DNA from: Boseongicola sp.
Lineage (GTDB): Bacteria; Pseudomonadota; Alphaproteobacteria; Rhodobacterales; Rhodobacteraceae
Assembly: GCA_028824715.1 (NCBI GenBank)
Contig: JAPPCV010000026.1
Coordinates: 1 to 36,155, forward strand
Reading direction: 5' to 3'
Length of the DNA: 36,155 nt
Shown one piece after another: positions 21,931 to 32,449 of this stretch. The notes beneath the pieces were generated by a model, which ran no database searches, was not told where the DNA came from, and saw only the letters and a program-made list of their open reading frames with translations. The position numbers and the translations under genes are program-made. Position 1 is the stretch's first letter. The number at the start of each line of letters is the position of its first letter.

Positions 21931-24900
21931 TCAATCCTGCAGTGATCTCACACCCAGCTCGCCTTCCGCCCTTGATTCCATGGCGAGCGCCGCCGCGTGA
22001 ATCCCTGCTGCGGTCGTGAAATACGGTATCCTGTCCATGAGCGTCACGCTTCTCATCGAACGCGAGTCCTCGATGGCCTGGGCGCCCTCGGTCGTGTTCA
22101 TGACAAGCGCCACCTCTCCGTCCTTCATCACGTCAATGATCGTGCGCCCGCCTTCGTAGACCTTGTTCACGATGTCTGACGGAATGCCGTTGTCGGTCAG
22201 GAACCTTGCGGTGCCGCGCGTGGCGAGGATCTTCAGTCCGAGCCTGTTCAACGTTCGTGCCGTTTCGACCAGTTCTTCCGTCTTGTCCGCGTTCTTGATG
22301 GAGAAGAAGACCGTCCCTTCTTCGGGAAGCATGGCGCCGGCGCCAAGCTGCGCCTTGAGGAATGCACGCGCGAAGCTCCTGTCCCATCCCATGACCTCCC
22401 CGGTCGACCGCATTTCGGGACCGAGAAGCGTGTCGACGCCGGGGAAGCGCGCGAAGGGCAGCACGGCCTCCTTGACCGAGTACCACGGCGTGCGAAATTC
22501 CCTGAGTGTCATGGGATCCGTACCGCCGTCGCCATCGGTGGCCTGGACCGGGAAGTCCGAGAGCCTTTCGCCAGCCATCACGCGAGCCGCAATCGAGGCG
22601 ATGGCGCTGTCCACGGCCTTGGCCACGAACGGCACGGTACGCGAGGCACGCGGGTTGACCTCGATGAGGTAGATGTCTTCGCCCTTGATCGCGTACTGCA
22701 CGTTCATCAGCCCGACGACTTTCAGTTCCCGGGCCAATGCCTCGGTCTGTTGGACGAGCTCGTCGATGATTCCGGTCGCAAGCGAGTGCGGCGGCAGCGA
22801 ACATGCGCTGTCGCCCGAATGGACGCCGGCCTCTTCGATGTGCTCCATGATGCCGGAGACATGCACCTCCTCGCCGTCGCAGATCGCGTCCACGTCCACC
22901 TCGGTTGCGCCGTCCAGATAGCTGTCGAGAAGGACCGGGCTTTCGCCGGAGACGACGACAGCCTCGCGGATGTATCGCTCAAGCTGGCTGGCATCGCGGA
23001 CGATCTGCATCGCGCGGCCGCCAAGCACGTAGGACGGCCGGATCACCAACGGATAGCCGATGTCGTCAGCGACGGTGAGCGCCTCTTCGCCAGAATGCGC
23101 TATGCCGTTCTTGGGCTGCCTCAGGTTCAGGCGGTTGACGAGTTCCTGAAAGCGCTTCCGGTCCTCGGCCAGGTCAATTGCATCCGGCGAGGTGCCGAGA
23201 ATGGGAATGTTCGCGTCATCCAGCGCATTGGCGAGCTTCAGGGGAGTCTGCCCGCCGAATTGCACGATCACGCCATGGAGCGCGCCGCGTTCCTGTTCAA
23301 CCCGAAGGATCTCCATGACATGCTCGAATGTCAGCGGCTCGAAATACAGCCGGTCCGAAGTGTCGTAGTCCGTGGAGACGGTTTCCGGATTGCAGTTGAC
23401 CATTATCGTCTCAAAGCCCGCATCGGAGAGCGCAAAGCAGGCATGGCAACAGCAATAGTCGAACTCGATTCCCTGGCCGATGCGGTTGGGACCCCCGCCG
23501 AGAATGACCACCTTGCGCCGCTCGGTCGGGTTCGCCTCGCATTCGGCCTCACCCATGGCGGGCGCTTCGTAAGTCGAATACATGTAGGGCGTGTGCGCCT
23601 CGAATTCCGCCGCGCAGGTGTCGATTCGCTTGAAGACCGCGTTGACACCCAGACCGTGGCGCTTGCGACGGATATCATCTTCCCGGAGACCGGCCAGCTT
23701 CGCCAGCCGTGCATCAGTGAAGCCGAGCATCTTCAGCTTTCGCAGGTCCTGCGTGGTTTCGGGCAACCCGTATTCCAGCACCTCGGCCTCGGCGTCCACG
23801 ATTTCGCGGATCCGGGCGAGGAACCAGGGATCGAAATTCGTCACTGCCTGAATGTCGCAGTCCGAAAGCCCGTGCCGCATTGCCTGCGCGATGACCCGCA
23901 GCCTGTCCGGCGTCAGCTTGGCGAGGGCTGCCGTGATGGCTGCGCGCCCATCGCCTCCCGCATCTTCTTCGGTGGAGGCGACGGCATTGCTGTTGCAGAA
24001 TGGTGCGGGCAAGGGCGGCGCGCCGGGAATCTCGATCTCGTCAAGCCCGGCCAGGCCGGTCTCAAGGGACGCAAGCGCCTTCTGCATGCTTTCGTGGAAC
24101 GTGCGGCCGATTGCCATGGCTTCGCCCACCGATTTCATCGAAGTCGTGAGCGAAGGTTCGCTGCCCGGAAACTTCTCGAAGGCAAATCGCGGGATTTTCG
24201 TGACCACGTAGTCGATCGTCGGCTCGAACGAGGCGGGCGTTACCTTGGTTATGTCGTTGTCAAGCTCGTCCAGCGTGAAGCCCACGGCGAGCTTTGCGGC
24301 AATCTTGGCGATCGGGAAACCCGTGGCCTTCGATGCCAGCGCCGATGACCGGGAAACCCGGGGGTTCATCTCGATCACGACCATGCGCCCGTCGGCGGGA
24401 TTCACCGCCCACTGGACGTTGGAGCCTCCGGTCTCGACGCCAATCTCGCGGAGGACGGCGATCGAGGCCGTCCGCATCCGCTGGTATTCCTTGTCGGTGA
24501 GGGTCAGCGCAGGGGCTACCGTGATGGAGTCTCCAGTGTGGACGCCCATGGGATCAACGTTTTCGATGGAGCACACGATGATCGCGTTGTCCGCCTGATC
24601 ACGGACCACTTCCATCTCGAATTCCTTCCAGCCGAGCAGGCTCTCGTCAATCAGGATCTGCGCGACGGGCGAGGCTTCGAGTCCCCGGCGGCACATCTCG
24701 AGAAACTCGGTGCGGTTGTAGGCGACGCCGCCGCCTGTGCCGCCCAAGGTGAAAGCGGGCCGGATGATTGCCGGAAGCCCGACTTGGCCCAGTGCTTCCA
24801 TCGCGCGCTCGACGCCTTTCGAGATGTCATGGCGGCCGTTGGCGTCCTTTGGCGCATCGGCAATCGCGGCCTTCGGGTTCTCAAGGCCGATCCGCTCCAT

Positions 24901-25305
24901 TGCCTCCCTGAAGAGCTTGCGGTTTTCGGCCATTTCGATGGCTTTCGGCCTGGCGCCGATCATTTCGACCCCGAACCTCTCCAGGACGCCCATTTCCTTC
25001 AGCGCGAGGGACGTGTTGAGGCCGGTCTGCCCGCCCATGGTTGGCAGAAGCGCGTCGGGCCGCTCCCTTTCGATGATCTTGGCCACGACTTCAGGCGTGA
25101 TGGGCTCGACATAGGTCGCGTCCGCCAGGCCAGGGTCGGTCATGATCGTGGCCGGATTCGAGTTCACGAGCACGACGCGAAAGCCCTCCTCGCGAAGCGC
25201 CTTGCAGGCCTGTGCGCCCGAGTAGTCGAACTCGCAAGCCTGTCCAATCACGATTGGACCGGCCCCGATTATCATGATGGACCCAATGTCGGTTCTCTTC
25301 GGCAT
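21931..25305 (-). CDS. carB: Carbamoyl-phosphate synthase large subunit
   Basis: This 1,124-residue enzyme makes carbamoyl phosphate from bicarbonate, ammonia (from the CarA glutaminase) and two ATP, feeding pyrimidine and arginine synthesis. Both ATP-grasp halves are evident: [27 protein letters not shown] near the N-terminus and [24 protein letters not shown] at the start of the second half. The allosteric MGS-type domain is at the C-terminus ([16 protein letters not shown]). I chose the ATG at 25305 because MPKRTDI is the classic CarB beginning. The frame runs on to 25506, but that extension is unrelated. carA is not in the window. The gene diverges from aspS. Confidence 0.97.
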   Translation of the reverse strand: MPKRTDIGSIMIIGAGPIVIGQACEFDYSGAQACKALREEGFRVVLVNSNPATIMTDPGLADATYVEPITPEVVAKIIERERPDALLPTMGGQTGLNTSLALKEMGVLERFGVEMIGARPKAIEMAENRKLFREAMERIGLENPKAAIADAPKDANGRHDISKGVERAMEALGQVGLPAIIRPAFTLGGTGGGVAYNRTEFLEMCRRGLEASPVAQILIDESLLGWKEFEMEVVRDQADNAIIVCSIENVDPMGVHTGDSITVAPALTLTDKEYQRMRTASIAVLREIGVETGGSNVQWAVNPADGRMVVIEMNPRVSRSSALASKATGFPIAKIAAKLAVGFTLDELDNDITKVTPASFEPTIDYVVTKIPRFAFEKFPGSEPSLTTSMKSVGEAMAIGRTFHESMQKALASLETGLAGLDEIEIPGAPPLPAPFCNSNAVASTEEDAGGDGRAAITAALAKLTPDRLRVIAQAMRHGLSDCDIQAVTNFDPWFLARIREIVDAEAEVLEYGLPETTQDLRKLKMLGFTDARLAKLAGLREDDIRRKRHGLGVNAVFKRIDTCAAEFEAHTPYMYSTYEAPAMGEAECEANPTERRKVVILGGGPNRIGQGIEFDYCCCHACFALSDAGFETIMVNCNPETVSTDYDTSDRLYFEPLTFEHVMEILRVEQERGALHGVIVQFGGQTPLKLANALDDANIPILGTSPDAIDLAEDRKRFQELVNRLNLRQPKNGIAHSGEEALTVADDIGYPLVIRPSYVLGGRAMQIVRDASQLERYIREAVVVSGESPVLLDSYLDGATEVDVDAICDGEEVHVSGIMEHIEEAGVHSGDSACSLPPHSLATGIIDELVQQTEALARELKVVGLMNVQYAIKGEDIYLIEVNPRASRTVPFVAKAVDSAIASIAARVMAGERLSDFPVQATDGDGGTDPMTLREFRTPWYSVKEAVLPFARFPGVDTLLGPEMRSTGEVMGWDRSFARAFLKAQLGAGAMLPEEGTVFFSIKNADKTEELVETARTLNRLGLKILATRGTARFLTDNGIPSDIVNKVYEGGRTIIDVMKDGEVALVMNTTEGAQAIEDSRSMRSVTLMDRIPYFTTAAGIHAAALAMESRAEGELGVRSLQD

Positions 25306-25339
25306 CCGCTGCCTCGTGGTCACGCGCAAATTGTCCTGC

Positions 25340-25367
25340 GTTATAGGGATTGGCCGTTCCTGCGCAA
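25340..25367 (-). promoter_or_regulatory. Candidate carB promoter
   Basis: On the minus strand TTGCGC (25367-25362) and TATAAC (25345-25340) are separated by 16 bases and lie 35-62 bases upstream of the carB ATG. The -10 matches the sigma-70 consensus at five of six positions and the -35 at four. Confidence 0.5.
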
Positions 25368-25452
25368 GGGGATAACCGAGGCGCCGCCGAGTTTTGTGAC
25401 GCCGGGTTCCGGCAAACGGCAAGCCCGCTCGGCCTTGGCGTCTCTTGTCCGC

Positions 25453-25481
25453 TTGACTTCCGGCCCGTTGCAAGTTGTATC
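25453..25481 (+). promoter_or_regulatory. Candidate aspS promoter
   Basis: TTGACT (25453-25458, five of six consensus) is followed after 17 bases by TGTATC (25476-25481, weak). A ribosome site AGGAG (25496-25500) follows before the ATG at 25511. The -10 is poor, so confidence is limited. Confidence 0.4.
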
Positions 25482-25510
25482 GGCGCCCTGCAATCAGGAG
25501 ACGCAACTAC

Positions 25511-27295
25511 ATGCACGCCTTTCGAAGTCACAACTGTGCCGAACTCAATGCCTCCCATGTAGGCGAGTCGGTGCGTCTTTCGGGCTGGGTTCACCGCGTT
25601 CGAGATCATGGCGGCGTGCTGTTCGTCGATCTTCGCGACCATTATGGCGTGACCCAGGTCCTGGCCGACCCGGACAGCCCGGCCTTCGCGGAGGTGGAGA
25701 AGGTTCGCTCCGAGTGGTGCATCCGGATAGACGGCGAGGTGAAGGCGCGGGACGCTGATCTCGTGAACCCGAAGATCTCCACCGGCGACATCGAGGTCTT
25801 CATCCGCGATCTCGAGGTCCTCGGAGCTGCAGAGGAGCTTCCGCTGATCGTGTTCGGTGACCAGGAGTACCCGGAAGAGACGCGGCTGCGATACAGGTTC
25901 CTCGACCTTCGGCGCGAGGCGATGCAGCGAAACATGAAGCTCCGCTCGGACGTGGTGGCCAGCATTCGGCGGCGCATGTGGGACGCCGGATTCCGCGAGC
26001 ATCAGACACCTGTCATCACGGCATCCAGTCCCGAAGGTGCACGCGACTTCCTTGTGCCATCGCGGATACATCCGGGCAAGTTCTACGCTCTTCCGCAGGC
26101 ACCGCAGCAGTTCAAGCAGCTCTTGATGGTTTCCGGCTTCGATCGATACTTCCAGATCGCGCCATGCTTCCGGGACGAAGATCCGCGCGCCGACCGTTCG
26201 CCCACCGACTTCTACCAGCTCGACATGGAAATGAGCTTCGTCACGCAGCAGGACGTGTTCGATACGATCTCGCCGGTGATTGAAGGGGCGTTCTCGGAGT
26301 TTGCGGCGAGCCGTGACGTCGACCCGGTCGCCGACTGGCCGCAGATTCCGTATCGCGACACGATGCTCTGGTACGGTACCGACAAGCCCGACCTGAGGAT
26401 CCCGGTCAGGATGGAGGATGTCTCGGAACATTTTCGGGGGTCCGGATTCGCGACATTCGCGAGGATCCTGGAACAGGACGGCACGGAGGTCCGCACGATT
26501 CCCGCGCCGGGTGGCGGCAGCCGTCGTTTCTGTGACCGCATGAATGCATTTGCTCAGGGAGAGGGCCTCCCGGGCATGGGCTACATCATCTGGCGCGACG
26601 GCGAAAACGGCATGGAGGCGGCCGGGCCGGTCGCAAAGAACATCGGCCCGGAACGCACGGAGGCCATCAGGAAACAGCTCGACCTGGCTTCTGGCGACGC
26701 GGCATTTTTTCTTGGCGGCAAGGCAAGGAGCTTTGAGGCCGTGGCGGGCAAGGCCCGCGTGCTCATAGGCGAGGAGCTAGGACTTGTCGAGAAGGACCGG
26801 TTCGCGTTTGCCTGGATTGTCGATTTCCCGCTCTACATCGAGGGTGAGGAAAGTGGCGGGATCGACTTTGAGCACAATCCTTTCTCGATGCCCCAAGGGG
26901 GCATGGCCGCGCTTGAGGGCAATCCTCTCGACGCTCTTGGATTCCAGTATGACCTGGTGTGCAACGGCCACGAAATTGCCTCCGGCGCAATCCGCAACCA
27001 TAAACCCGAGATCATGTTCCGGGCCTTCGAGATTGCGGGATACGGAGAGGACGAGGTGCGCGCCAGATTTGGCGGCATGGTCAATGCGCTGCGCTTTGGC
27101 GCTCCGCCTCACGGCGGTTGCGCCGCGGGAATCGATCGGATCGTCATGCTCCTGGCTGACGAGGAGAACATTCGCGAGGTCATTCTCTTTCCGATGAACC
27201 AGCGGGCGGAAGATCTCATGATGGGTGCGCCGACGGAGCCGACACGAGAACAGTTGCGTGAACTGCGATTGCGAACGCTGCCGCCCGAAGAGTGA
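25511..27295 (+). CDS. aspS: Aspartyl-tRNA synthetase, bacterial type
   Basis: This 594-residue class II synthetase charges tRNA-Asp. It shows the N-terminal OB-fold ([23 protein letters not shown]), the class II motif 2 region ([24 protein letters not shown]), the bacterial GAD insertion and motif 3 ([19 protein letters not shown]). The length is normal for bacterial enzymes. In alphaproteobacteria this enzyme is often non-discriminating and also charges tRNA-Asn, but that cannot be decided here. The ATG at 25511 begins [12 protein letters not shown], a normal AspRS start. The upstream in-frame start at 25475 is less likely. Confidence 0.97.
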   Translation: MHAFRSHNCAELNASHVGESVRLSGWVHRVRDHGGVLFVDLRDHYGVTQVLADPDSPAFAEVEKVRSEWCIRIDGEVKARDADLVNPKISTGDIEVFIRDLEVLGAAEELPLIVFGDQEYPEETRLRYRFLDLRREAMQRNMKLRSDVVASIRRRMWDAGFREHQTPVITASSPEGARDFLVPSRIHPGKFYALPQAPQQFKQLLMVSGFDRYFQIAPCFRDEDPRADRSPTDFYQLDMEMSFVTQQDVFDTISPVIEGAFSEFAASRDVDPVADWPQIPYRDTMLWYGTDKPDLRIPVRMEDVSEHFRGSGFATFARILEQDGTEVRTIPAPGGGSRRFCDRMNAFAQGEGLPGMGYIIWRDGENGMEAAGPVAKNIGPERTEAIRKQLDLASGDAAFFLGGKARSFEAVAGKARVLIGEELGLVEKDRFAFAWIVDFPLYIEGEESGGIDFEHNPFSMPQGGMAALEGNPLDALGFQYDLVCNGHEIASGAIRNHKPEIMFRAFEIAGYGEDEVRARFGGMVNALRFGAPPHGGCAAGIDRIVMLLADEENIREVILFPMNQRAEDLMMGAPTEPTREQLRELRLRTLPPEE

Positions 27296-27399
27296 TCGCA
27301 GATTCGCGATGCGAGCTTCGGCGGGCGACAATTTGGCTGTCGATCCGGCCAGGATGACGCATTGCGCCGCGATGTCGAGGATCTGAGGAAGGCAAAGCC

Positions 27400-28086
27400 A
27401 TGAGCCTGAAGGACTGGTCACCTCCGCCGCTTCCATCTCGAACGGCAATTGAAGGACGCTATGTCGTGCTGGAGCCGGTCGGACGCGAACATGTCGCCGG
27501 GCTGGTGGAAGCCTTCGCCGAGGATGCGGACGGCAGGATTTGGGAGTATCTGCCACACGGGCCGTTCGACCAGGCTGGCTATCTGGCCTGGACGGACACG
27601 GCACGCGCGTCGCCCGATCCATTGCACTATGCGGTGCGCATGGAAGACGGCCGGCTCGGAGGCACCCTCAGCCTGATGCGGATCAAGCCTGCCGCGGGTT
27701 CGATCGAGACGGGCTGGCTCACGTTCTCGCCTCGCCTGCAACGGACTCGAGAGGCCACCGAAGCGGTCTACCAACTGATGCATTGGTCCTTCGAAGCGGG
27801 TTATCGAAGGTTCGAATGGAAATGCGATGCGGCGAATCATCGCTCGCGGCGCGCGGCGGAGCGATTCGGCTTTTCCTACGAAGGTGTGTTTCGGCAGGCG
27901 ACGGTCGTTAAGGGACGGAATCGTGACACGGCCTGGTATGCGTGCATCGACGGCGAATGGCCGGCTCTCAGGGAAGCGTACGAGGCTTGGCTCGAACCCT
28001 CGAATTTTGACGCCGGCGGCACGCAAAGGCAGAGGTTGGGTGACTTGACGGCATCGATTCTTGCGTGCCGGGATCCTGCGCTTTGA
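27400..28086 (+). CDS. GNAT-family N-acetyltransferase (RimJ/RimL-like)
   Basis: The 228-residue product begins with the RimJ/RimL-like VLEPVGREHVAGLVEAF. It contains the acetyl-CoA-binding region WSFEAGYRRFEWKCDAANHRSRRAAERFGFSYEGVFRQA, typical of the acetyltransferase 3 subgroup that modifies protein N-termini or small molecules. An AGGAAGG site lies before the ATG. It stands alone between aspS and glmM in the same direction. The acceptor substrate cannot be predicted. Confidence 0.85.
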   Translation: MSLKDWSPPPLPSRTAIEGRYVVLEPVGREHVAGLVEAFAEDADGRIWEYLPHGPFDQAGYLAWTDTARASPDPLHYAVRMEDGRLGGTLSLMRIKPAAGSIETGWLTFSPRLQRTREATEAVYQLMHWSFEAGYRRFEWKCDAANHRSRRAAERFGFSYEGVFRQATVVKGRNRDTAWYACIDGEWPALREAYEAWLEPSNFDAGGTQRQRLGDLTASILACRDPAL

Positions 28087-28259
28087 GCTGCCGGTTGCCC
28101 AGAACGCCATGGTGGAGCGGATTGCCGGCTCATTGGTCACATGGGTTCCGCGCATGTTCGATGCAGCGGTGACCTTGAGGCCGAATTTGCAAAGGTGGTT
28201 TCGGAATCCAGCATGGGCATGGTAGGGTTGCGGAAAAGGCGAGACATCCGGTCGGGCAG

Positions 28260-29603
28260 ATGACACGCAAGCTATTCGGCACTGATGGCGCGCGCGGACG
28301 CGTCAACACGCATCCCATGACCGCGGATGCCGTTCTGCGTCTCGGTGCTGCCGCCGGACATCACTTTCTCCGGGACGGTTCCGCGACGCACCATGTCATC
28401 ATCGGAAAGGACACGAGGCTCTCCGGCTACATGTTCGAAAGCGCCTTGACGGCAGGTTTCACGTCGACCGGCATGAACGTGCTGCTGCTTGGTCCGGTGC
28501 CGACACCCGCCGTGGGCTTTCTGGTGCGTTCCATGGGAGCCGACGTGGGGGTGATGATTTCGGCCAGCCACAATCCCCATGAAGACAACGGCGTGAAGTT
28601 TTTCGGTCCCAACGGCTTCAAGCTTTCGGACGAAGCCGAGGCCGCAATCGAGGCGATCATGGCGGGCGACATCAAGCTGGCCGAGCCGGTCAGCATCGGT
28701 CGCGCCCAGCGGGTGGAAGGCGGGCTCTCGAGCTATGTCGAGAATCTGCAATCCACGCTTCCAGCTGACCTCAACCTTTCCGGCATGAAGGTCGTGATCG
28801 ACTGCGCGAACGGGGCCGCCTATCGTGCGGCGCCAGAACTGCTCTGCAAGCTGGGCGCCGAAGTGACGGAAGTCGGCACGTCGCCCGACGGAAAGAACAT
28901 CAACGAGAACTGCGGCACGACATGCACCGCCACGGCTGCGGAAACCGTATCGGCCAGCGGCGCCGATGTCGCGATTTGCCTGGATGGCGATGCAGACCGG
29001 GTGATGATCATCGACGAAACGGGCGAAGCTGCCGATGGCGATCAGATCATGGCGTTGTTCGCGGCGCGCTGGGCTGATGAGGGCCGACTTCACGGCAACA
29101 CCTTGGTGACTACCGTGATGTCGAATCTAGGTCTGGAGCGTTTCCTGGCGGATCGAGGCGTCTCTCTCTTGCGCACGTCCGTGGGCGACCGTTACGTGGT
29201 CGAGGCAATGCGCGCTGGCGGGTACAATCTCGGCGGCGAGCAGTCGGGGCATATCGTCATGACGGACCATGCGACGACCGGGGACGGCCTGCTGGCGGGA
29301 GCTCATTTCCTGGCCGAGATGCAACGCACCGGACGGTCGGCAAGCGAACTTCGCCAAATGTTCGAGCCGGTTCCGCAACTCCTCAAGAACATTCGATGCT
29401 CGAAGCACGCGCAGCCTCTCGAATCGGCGTCCGTGAAAGGCGCGATCACGGAGGCCGAGAAGCGACTGGCAGGGACTGGTCGTCTCCTGATCCGTCGGTC
29501 AGGAACCGAATCGCTGATTCGAGTGATGGCGGAATGCGAGGACGAAGCGCTCCTGAGGGAAGTGGTGGACGGGATCGTGGCTGATGTCGAGGCATCGGCC
29601 TGA
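28260..29603 (+). CDS. glmM: Phosphoglucosamine mutase
   Basis: This 447-residue enzyme converts glucosamine-6-phosphate to glucosamine-1-phosphate for UDP-GlcNAc and cell-wall synthesis. It starts MTRKLFGTDGARG as expected. The phosphoserine S103 lies in MISASHNPHEDNG, the Mg loop is DGDADRVM, the sugar-binding motif is GGEQSGH and the phosphate-binding loop is RRSGTES. The length is standard. The 173-base gap upstream shows no gene. In many alphaproteobacteria it follows ftsH or folP, which is not the case here. Confidence 0.97.
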   Translation: MTRKLFGTDGARGRVNTHPMTADAVLRLGAAAGHHFLRDGSATHHVIIGKDTRLSGYMFESALTAGFTSTGMNVLLLGPVPTPAVGFLVRSMGADVGVMISASHNPHEDNGVKFFGPNGFKLSDEAEAAIEAIMAGDIKLAEPVSIGRAQRVEGGLSSYVENLQSTLPADLNLSGMKVVIDCANGAAYRAAPELLCKLGAEVTEVGTSPDGKNINENCGTTCTATAAETVSASGADVAICLDGDADRVMIIDETGEAADGDQIMALFAARWADEGRLHGNTLVTTVMSNLGLERFLADRGVSLLRTSVGDRYVVEAMRAGGYNLGGEQSGHIVMTDHATTGDGLLAGAHFLAEMQRTGRSASELRQMFEPVPQLLKNIRCSKHAQPLESASVKGAITEAEKRLAGTGRLLIRRSGTESLIRVMAECEDEALLREVVDGIVADVEASA

Positions 29604-29610
29604 TCCGGTC

Positions 29611-30309
29611 TTACCTGTTCCGGTCTTGCACTTCGTATCGGGCGACAAGCCTTTCGGGAGATGCGCCGAGGAGATAGCGCATGAGCGTGCCGAGGTTGCC
29701 GATGCTTCGCCGCATCCATCCATCGGTCTCGTAGCGATCGGCCGACGTGAGCGCGATCGAGTTGAGCGGGCGAAGGCGGCCCTTGAGGCGGCGGGCGAGG
29801 GCCACGTCCTCCATCAGCGGAATGCCCGGCACGCCACCGACCTCGTCCAGCGTTGCGCGTGCGACCAGCAGCCCCTGGTCGCCATAAGGCAGCCCAAGGA
29901 GGCGAGAGCGAAGATTCGCGCCTCCCGCGACCAGTCGTGGCGCGAAGCCGTTCGCCCGAAACCCCAGCCGGAACCAGCCCGCCTTGTCCGGATGGTTCTC
30001 AATGTGACCGCGCGCGGCCTGAGCCCAGCCATCCGAGAGGTGCGTGTCGGCGTGAAGAATCAGCACCCAAGGAGCCCGTGCGGAAGCAACCCCACGCGCA
30101 ATCTGCCCTCCGCGTCCCTTGGGGCCGGTCACGAGTGTCGCTCCCAGTTCTCTTGCAACGTCGGTGATGCCGTCCTTCGAGCCACCGTCAGAAAGGACAA
30201 GCTCGGCGACCAGCCCGTCCGTCAGTCCGCCAAGAAGCGCCTCGGTCGTGGCCGGCAGGGCATGGGCCGCGTTGAGCGTAGGGATGATGACGGCAATGGG
30301 TGCGGGCAT
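29611..30309 (-). CDS. Family 2 glycosyltransferase, TIGR04283-like
   Basis: The 232-residue product has a GT-A fold. The N-terminal IAVIIPTLNAAHALPATTEAL, the SDGGSKDGT-like segment (SDGGSKDGI) and GRGGQIARG, followed by ILHADT with the metal-binding aspartate, match the TIGR04283 group. LPYGDQGLLVARATLDEVGGVPGIPLMEDVALARRL completes the acceptor side. No membrane anchor is seen, so it is likely cytosolic or peripheral. It converges with glmM (7 bases between stops) and diverges from the ygfZ-like gene. Sugar donor and acceptor unknown. Confidence 0.85.
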   Translation of the reverse strand: MPAPIAVIIPTLNAAHALPATTEALLGGLTDGLVAELVLSDGGSKDGITDVARELGATLVTGPKGRGGQIARGVASARAPWVLILHADTHLSDGWAQAARGHIENHPDKAGWFRLGFRANGFAPRLVAGGANLRSRLLGLPYGDQGLLVARATLDEVGGVPGIPLMEDVALARRLKGRLRPLNSIALTSADRYETDGWMRRSIGNLGTLMRYLLGASPERLVARYEVQDRNR

Positions 30310-30366
30310 GGCTGCAATTTGGCTGGCAAGTCCCTATATTGGCCCGGAAACCCGCAGGAGGCCAGC

Positions 30367-31110
30367 ATGGGCGGACGCAAGGTCATTCGGATTGCCGGAG
30401 CTGACCGGGAAGAATTTCTCCAGAACCTCGTCACCAACGACGTGGCACGCCTGAAGGACGGGCTTGTCTGGGCTGCTCTCCTCACGCCACAAGGCAAGTA
30501 TCTCGCGGATTTCTTCCTCGTTGCCGACGGAGACGCGATCCTGCTCGACGTGGCGGAGGTGCTTGCGAAGGGGCTGATGCAGCGCCTTCAGATGTACAGG
30601 CTACGGGCAGACGTGACGATCGAGGAAACGGACATCGCCGTCGCACGAGGCCTTGGCAATGCGCCGGAGGGCGCGTTTCCCGACCCGCGAGATCCTGCGC
30701 TGGGCTGGCGGGCCTACGACGGTCGAACGGGCGACGCGGCGGATTGGGAGGCGATTCGCGTCGCAGCAGGAGTGCCGGAAAGTGGCATCGAGTTGCTTCC
30801 AAACAACACCTATCCCCTTGAGGCGTGCTTCGAGCGGTTGAACGGCGTTGATTTCAAGAAGGGCTGCTATGTAGGCCAGGAGGTCACTGCACGGATGAAG
30901 CACAAGGCGAGTCTTCGCAAGGGACTGAAGCGGGTTCATGTCACTGGCGAGGCGCCGGTCGGTACCGAAGTGCTGAACGGCAAGGGGCAGATTGCGGGCG
31001 CGCTCCATTCGCAGAGTGACGGTCTGGGGCTAGCCTATTTGCGCCTGGATCGGGTCGATGACGCCATGCGGGCCGGAGATGCGGCCGTCAGGCTTCGCGA
31101 GGACGGATGA
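30367..31110 (+). CDS. Folate-binding protein YgfZ/GcvT-like
   Basis: The 247-residue product carries the YgfZ signature KGCYVGQE (165-172) and ends the GcvT-type domain with a C-terminal barrel (GLKRVHVTGEAPVGTEV). YgfZ-type proteins use tetrahydrofolate and help maintain certain iron-sulfur enzymes. A GGAGG site precedes the ATG at 30367, while the much longer open frame upstream is antisense to the glycosyltransferase gene and not used. The start of the divergent glycosyltransferase is 57 bases away, so a shared promoter region is likely. Confidence 0.9.
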   Translation: MGGRKVIRIAGADREEFLQNLVTNDVARLKDGLVWAALLTPQGKYLADFFLVADGDAILLDVAEVLAKGLMQRLQMYRLRADVTIEETDIAVARGLGNAPEGAFPDPRDPALGWRAYDGRTGDAADWEAIRVAAGVPESGIELLPNNTYPLEACFERLNGVDFKKGCYVGQEVTARMKHKASLRKGLKRVHVTGEAPVGTEVLNGKGQIAGALHSQSDGLGLAYLRLDRVDDAMRAGDAAVRLREDG

Positions 31111-31238
31111 GACTGCCATGCCGATCGGCGAGGCGTTGAAGCGGTGACAGGCAGACTTGGGACAGGCGCATTCAGAAGATCGAACGGCCTCACCGAAGGC
31201 CATCAATGGCATCTTGAAGTGGCCTGATCGGGGAACAT

Positions 31239-31460
31239 GCAATGGGGCTTATGGAGAATGGTTTACATGCGGGAAGCACCCAGCCGATCAATGCTGGACA
31301 CACATGTCCGAAACATGTGGATTTGTCGTGTGGCGCGACACGCGGGCCGCAGAACGGCTGTCGCCCTGCTCGGCCTCGCGACCGCCCGACGTCGCCATGC
31401 CACTGCACAACGGCGAGCCACGAAAGCGGAACATCGAAAGGCGTCAGCGTTTCGTTGCAA
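31239..31460 (+). repeat. Left arm of a diverged inverted repeat flanking the DUF4160/DUF2442 pair
   Basis: This segment resembles the reverse complement of 32450-32800. The best stretch is 31239-31410 against 32631-32800, sharing for example acatgtccgaaacatg, cttgtcgtgtgg-like and acgcgggccgcaga blocks. The rest resumes at 31415-31457 against 32454-32496. It does not read as an intact gene on either strand. The 31111-31489 gap contains nothing else that I can name. Confidence 0.65.
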
Positions 31461-31489
31461 GTTCCGAACGTTCAGGCATCGGGATGCGT

Positions 31490-31975
31490 TCAAGGCGATG
31501 CGGTCTCGCGGACACCATCCCCCCGCGCACGCGTCTCGACACCCGGTTTCTTTCGAGGCCGGCCGCCTTTCGCCCCGTTTGCCCGGGCTGCTGCAGCCTT
31601 GGCAGGTGAAGTGGCCCGACCAGCGCGCCGGGCGAGGGCCTTGACCATCCAGTCCTGCGTGCCGAATACGCCTGCCACCAGTGCGGGCACGTACAGGTCG
31701 ACGTCGAGTTTCGGCCAATGGAGATTGAAGCCCAGGCCCTCGACCTCGACTTGAACGAGATCTGCGCGCGACGCGCCGGACAGTTCCTGCACAAGCTGCG
31801 CAGGAAACACGTAAGTGCATCCGTTGATCAAATCGATCGTCACCTCTTTCTTGGCATCGTCGTAGCGAGCCGCCCTGGCGCGCGGCTCGCGTTCGAGCGC
31901 TTCCTGCCCGCGAGCAAATGCCTCGCCGAAATCTGCGTCACTCCGTTTTGGCTTCGTCTTCCTCACGCGTGCCAT
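31490..31975 (-). CDS. DUF2442-domain protein, probable partner of DUF4160 protein
   Basis: The 161-residue product has a central DUF2442 domain (about 35-115): AARYDDAKKEVTIDLINGCTYVFPAQLVQEL and FNLHWPKLDVDLYVPALVAGVFG. The tail AAAARANGAKGGRPRKKPG is a basic extension common in this family. It overlaps the DUF4160 gene by 38 bases, so they are co-translated. Such pairs have been proposed as toxin-antitoxin-like modules, but the function is not established and I treat it as inference. Confidence 0.82.
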   Translation of the reverse strand: MARVRKTKPKRSDADFGEAFARGQEALEREPRARAARYDDAKKEVTIDLINGCTYVFPAQLVQELSGASRADLVQVEVEGLGFNLHWPKLDVDLYVPALVAGVFGTQDWMVKALARRAGRATSPAKAAAARANGAKGGRPRKKPGVETRARGDGVRETASP

Positions 31976-32210
31976 GAATCTCTTCCCACCGCTTCAAGAA
32001 CTCTTCCCGGTTTTCCAGGACTTCCTTCACCAAACGACGCAGCCTGTGCTGCGGAATGCCTGATGTCCGCTCGACCTCGAGGTCTCCGTTGGTCCCGAAC
32101 AGCTGGACTTTTGCATGCCCGTCCCCAGAGATGAGGTGCACATGCGCCGGGTCGTGGTCGTTCGAATGAATCACAAAACGAAATTCGTGGAGGCGATGAA
32201 TTGTGGCCAT
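31938..32210 (-). CDS. DUF4160-domain protein
   Basis: The 90-residue product begins MATIHRLHEFRFVIHSNDHDPAHVHLISGDGHAKVQL. The HDPAHVHV-like motif (HDPAHVHL) is the signature of DUF4160. I chose the ATG at 32210, preceded by a GGAGGAA site, over the longer frame start at 32255. It is the upstream member of a two-gene unit with the DUF2442 gene. The compact size, overlap and partner suggest a toxin-antitoxin-like or stress module, but activity is unknown. Confidence 0.82.
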   Translation of the reverse strand: MATIHRLHEFRFVIHSNDHDPAHVHLISGDGHAKVQLFGTNGDLEVERTSGIPQHRLRRLVKEVLENREEFLKRWEEIHGTREEDEAKTE

Positions 32211-32348
32211 GTTCAGCACTTCCTCCCTCAATGGCTGTTGGGGCCATGAATTCAAGTGTCATCGTGATTTCCAATCGTATCCTATCTGTTGGGTTTACGA
32301 GTAGCTTTGCTTCCCGACTGTGTCAAGCCGCAATCGAGGTTCGCCAGA

Positions 32349-32419
32349 ATCAAGTCCCAGCCGTGCGGCTTGCCATCACGGTCGGAAGCCCGGGCAGGGT
32401 ACCGAGGCCGGGACTTGAT
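32349..32419. repeat. Short inverted repeat upstream of the DUF4160 gene
   Basis: The arms atcaagtcccagcc (32349-32362) and ggccgggacttgat (32406-32419) match as inverse copies at 13 of 14 positions with 43 bases between. It could be a hairpin or the trace of a small mobile element. It lies between the DUF4160 gene and the right arm of the large inverted repeat. Confidence 0.45.
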
Positions 32420-32449
32420 CGGGAGTGCGACGCCAGCGCAATTTGGGCA

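Noticed and set aside
22750-24348. 532-codon plus-strand open frame opposite carB
   Set aside because: Long antisense frames are common opposite GC-rich genes. The minus-strand product is an unmistakable CarB.
29584-30366. Long N-terminal extension of the YgfZ-like frame
   Set aside because: It is antisense to the glycosyltransferase gene. The internal ATG at 30367 has a GGAGG site and the normal family start.
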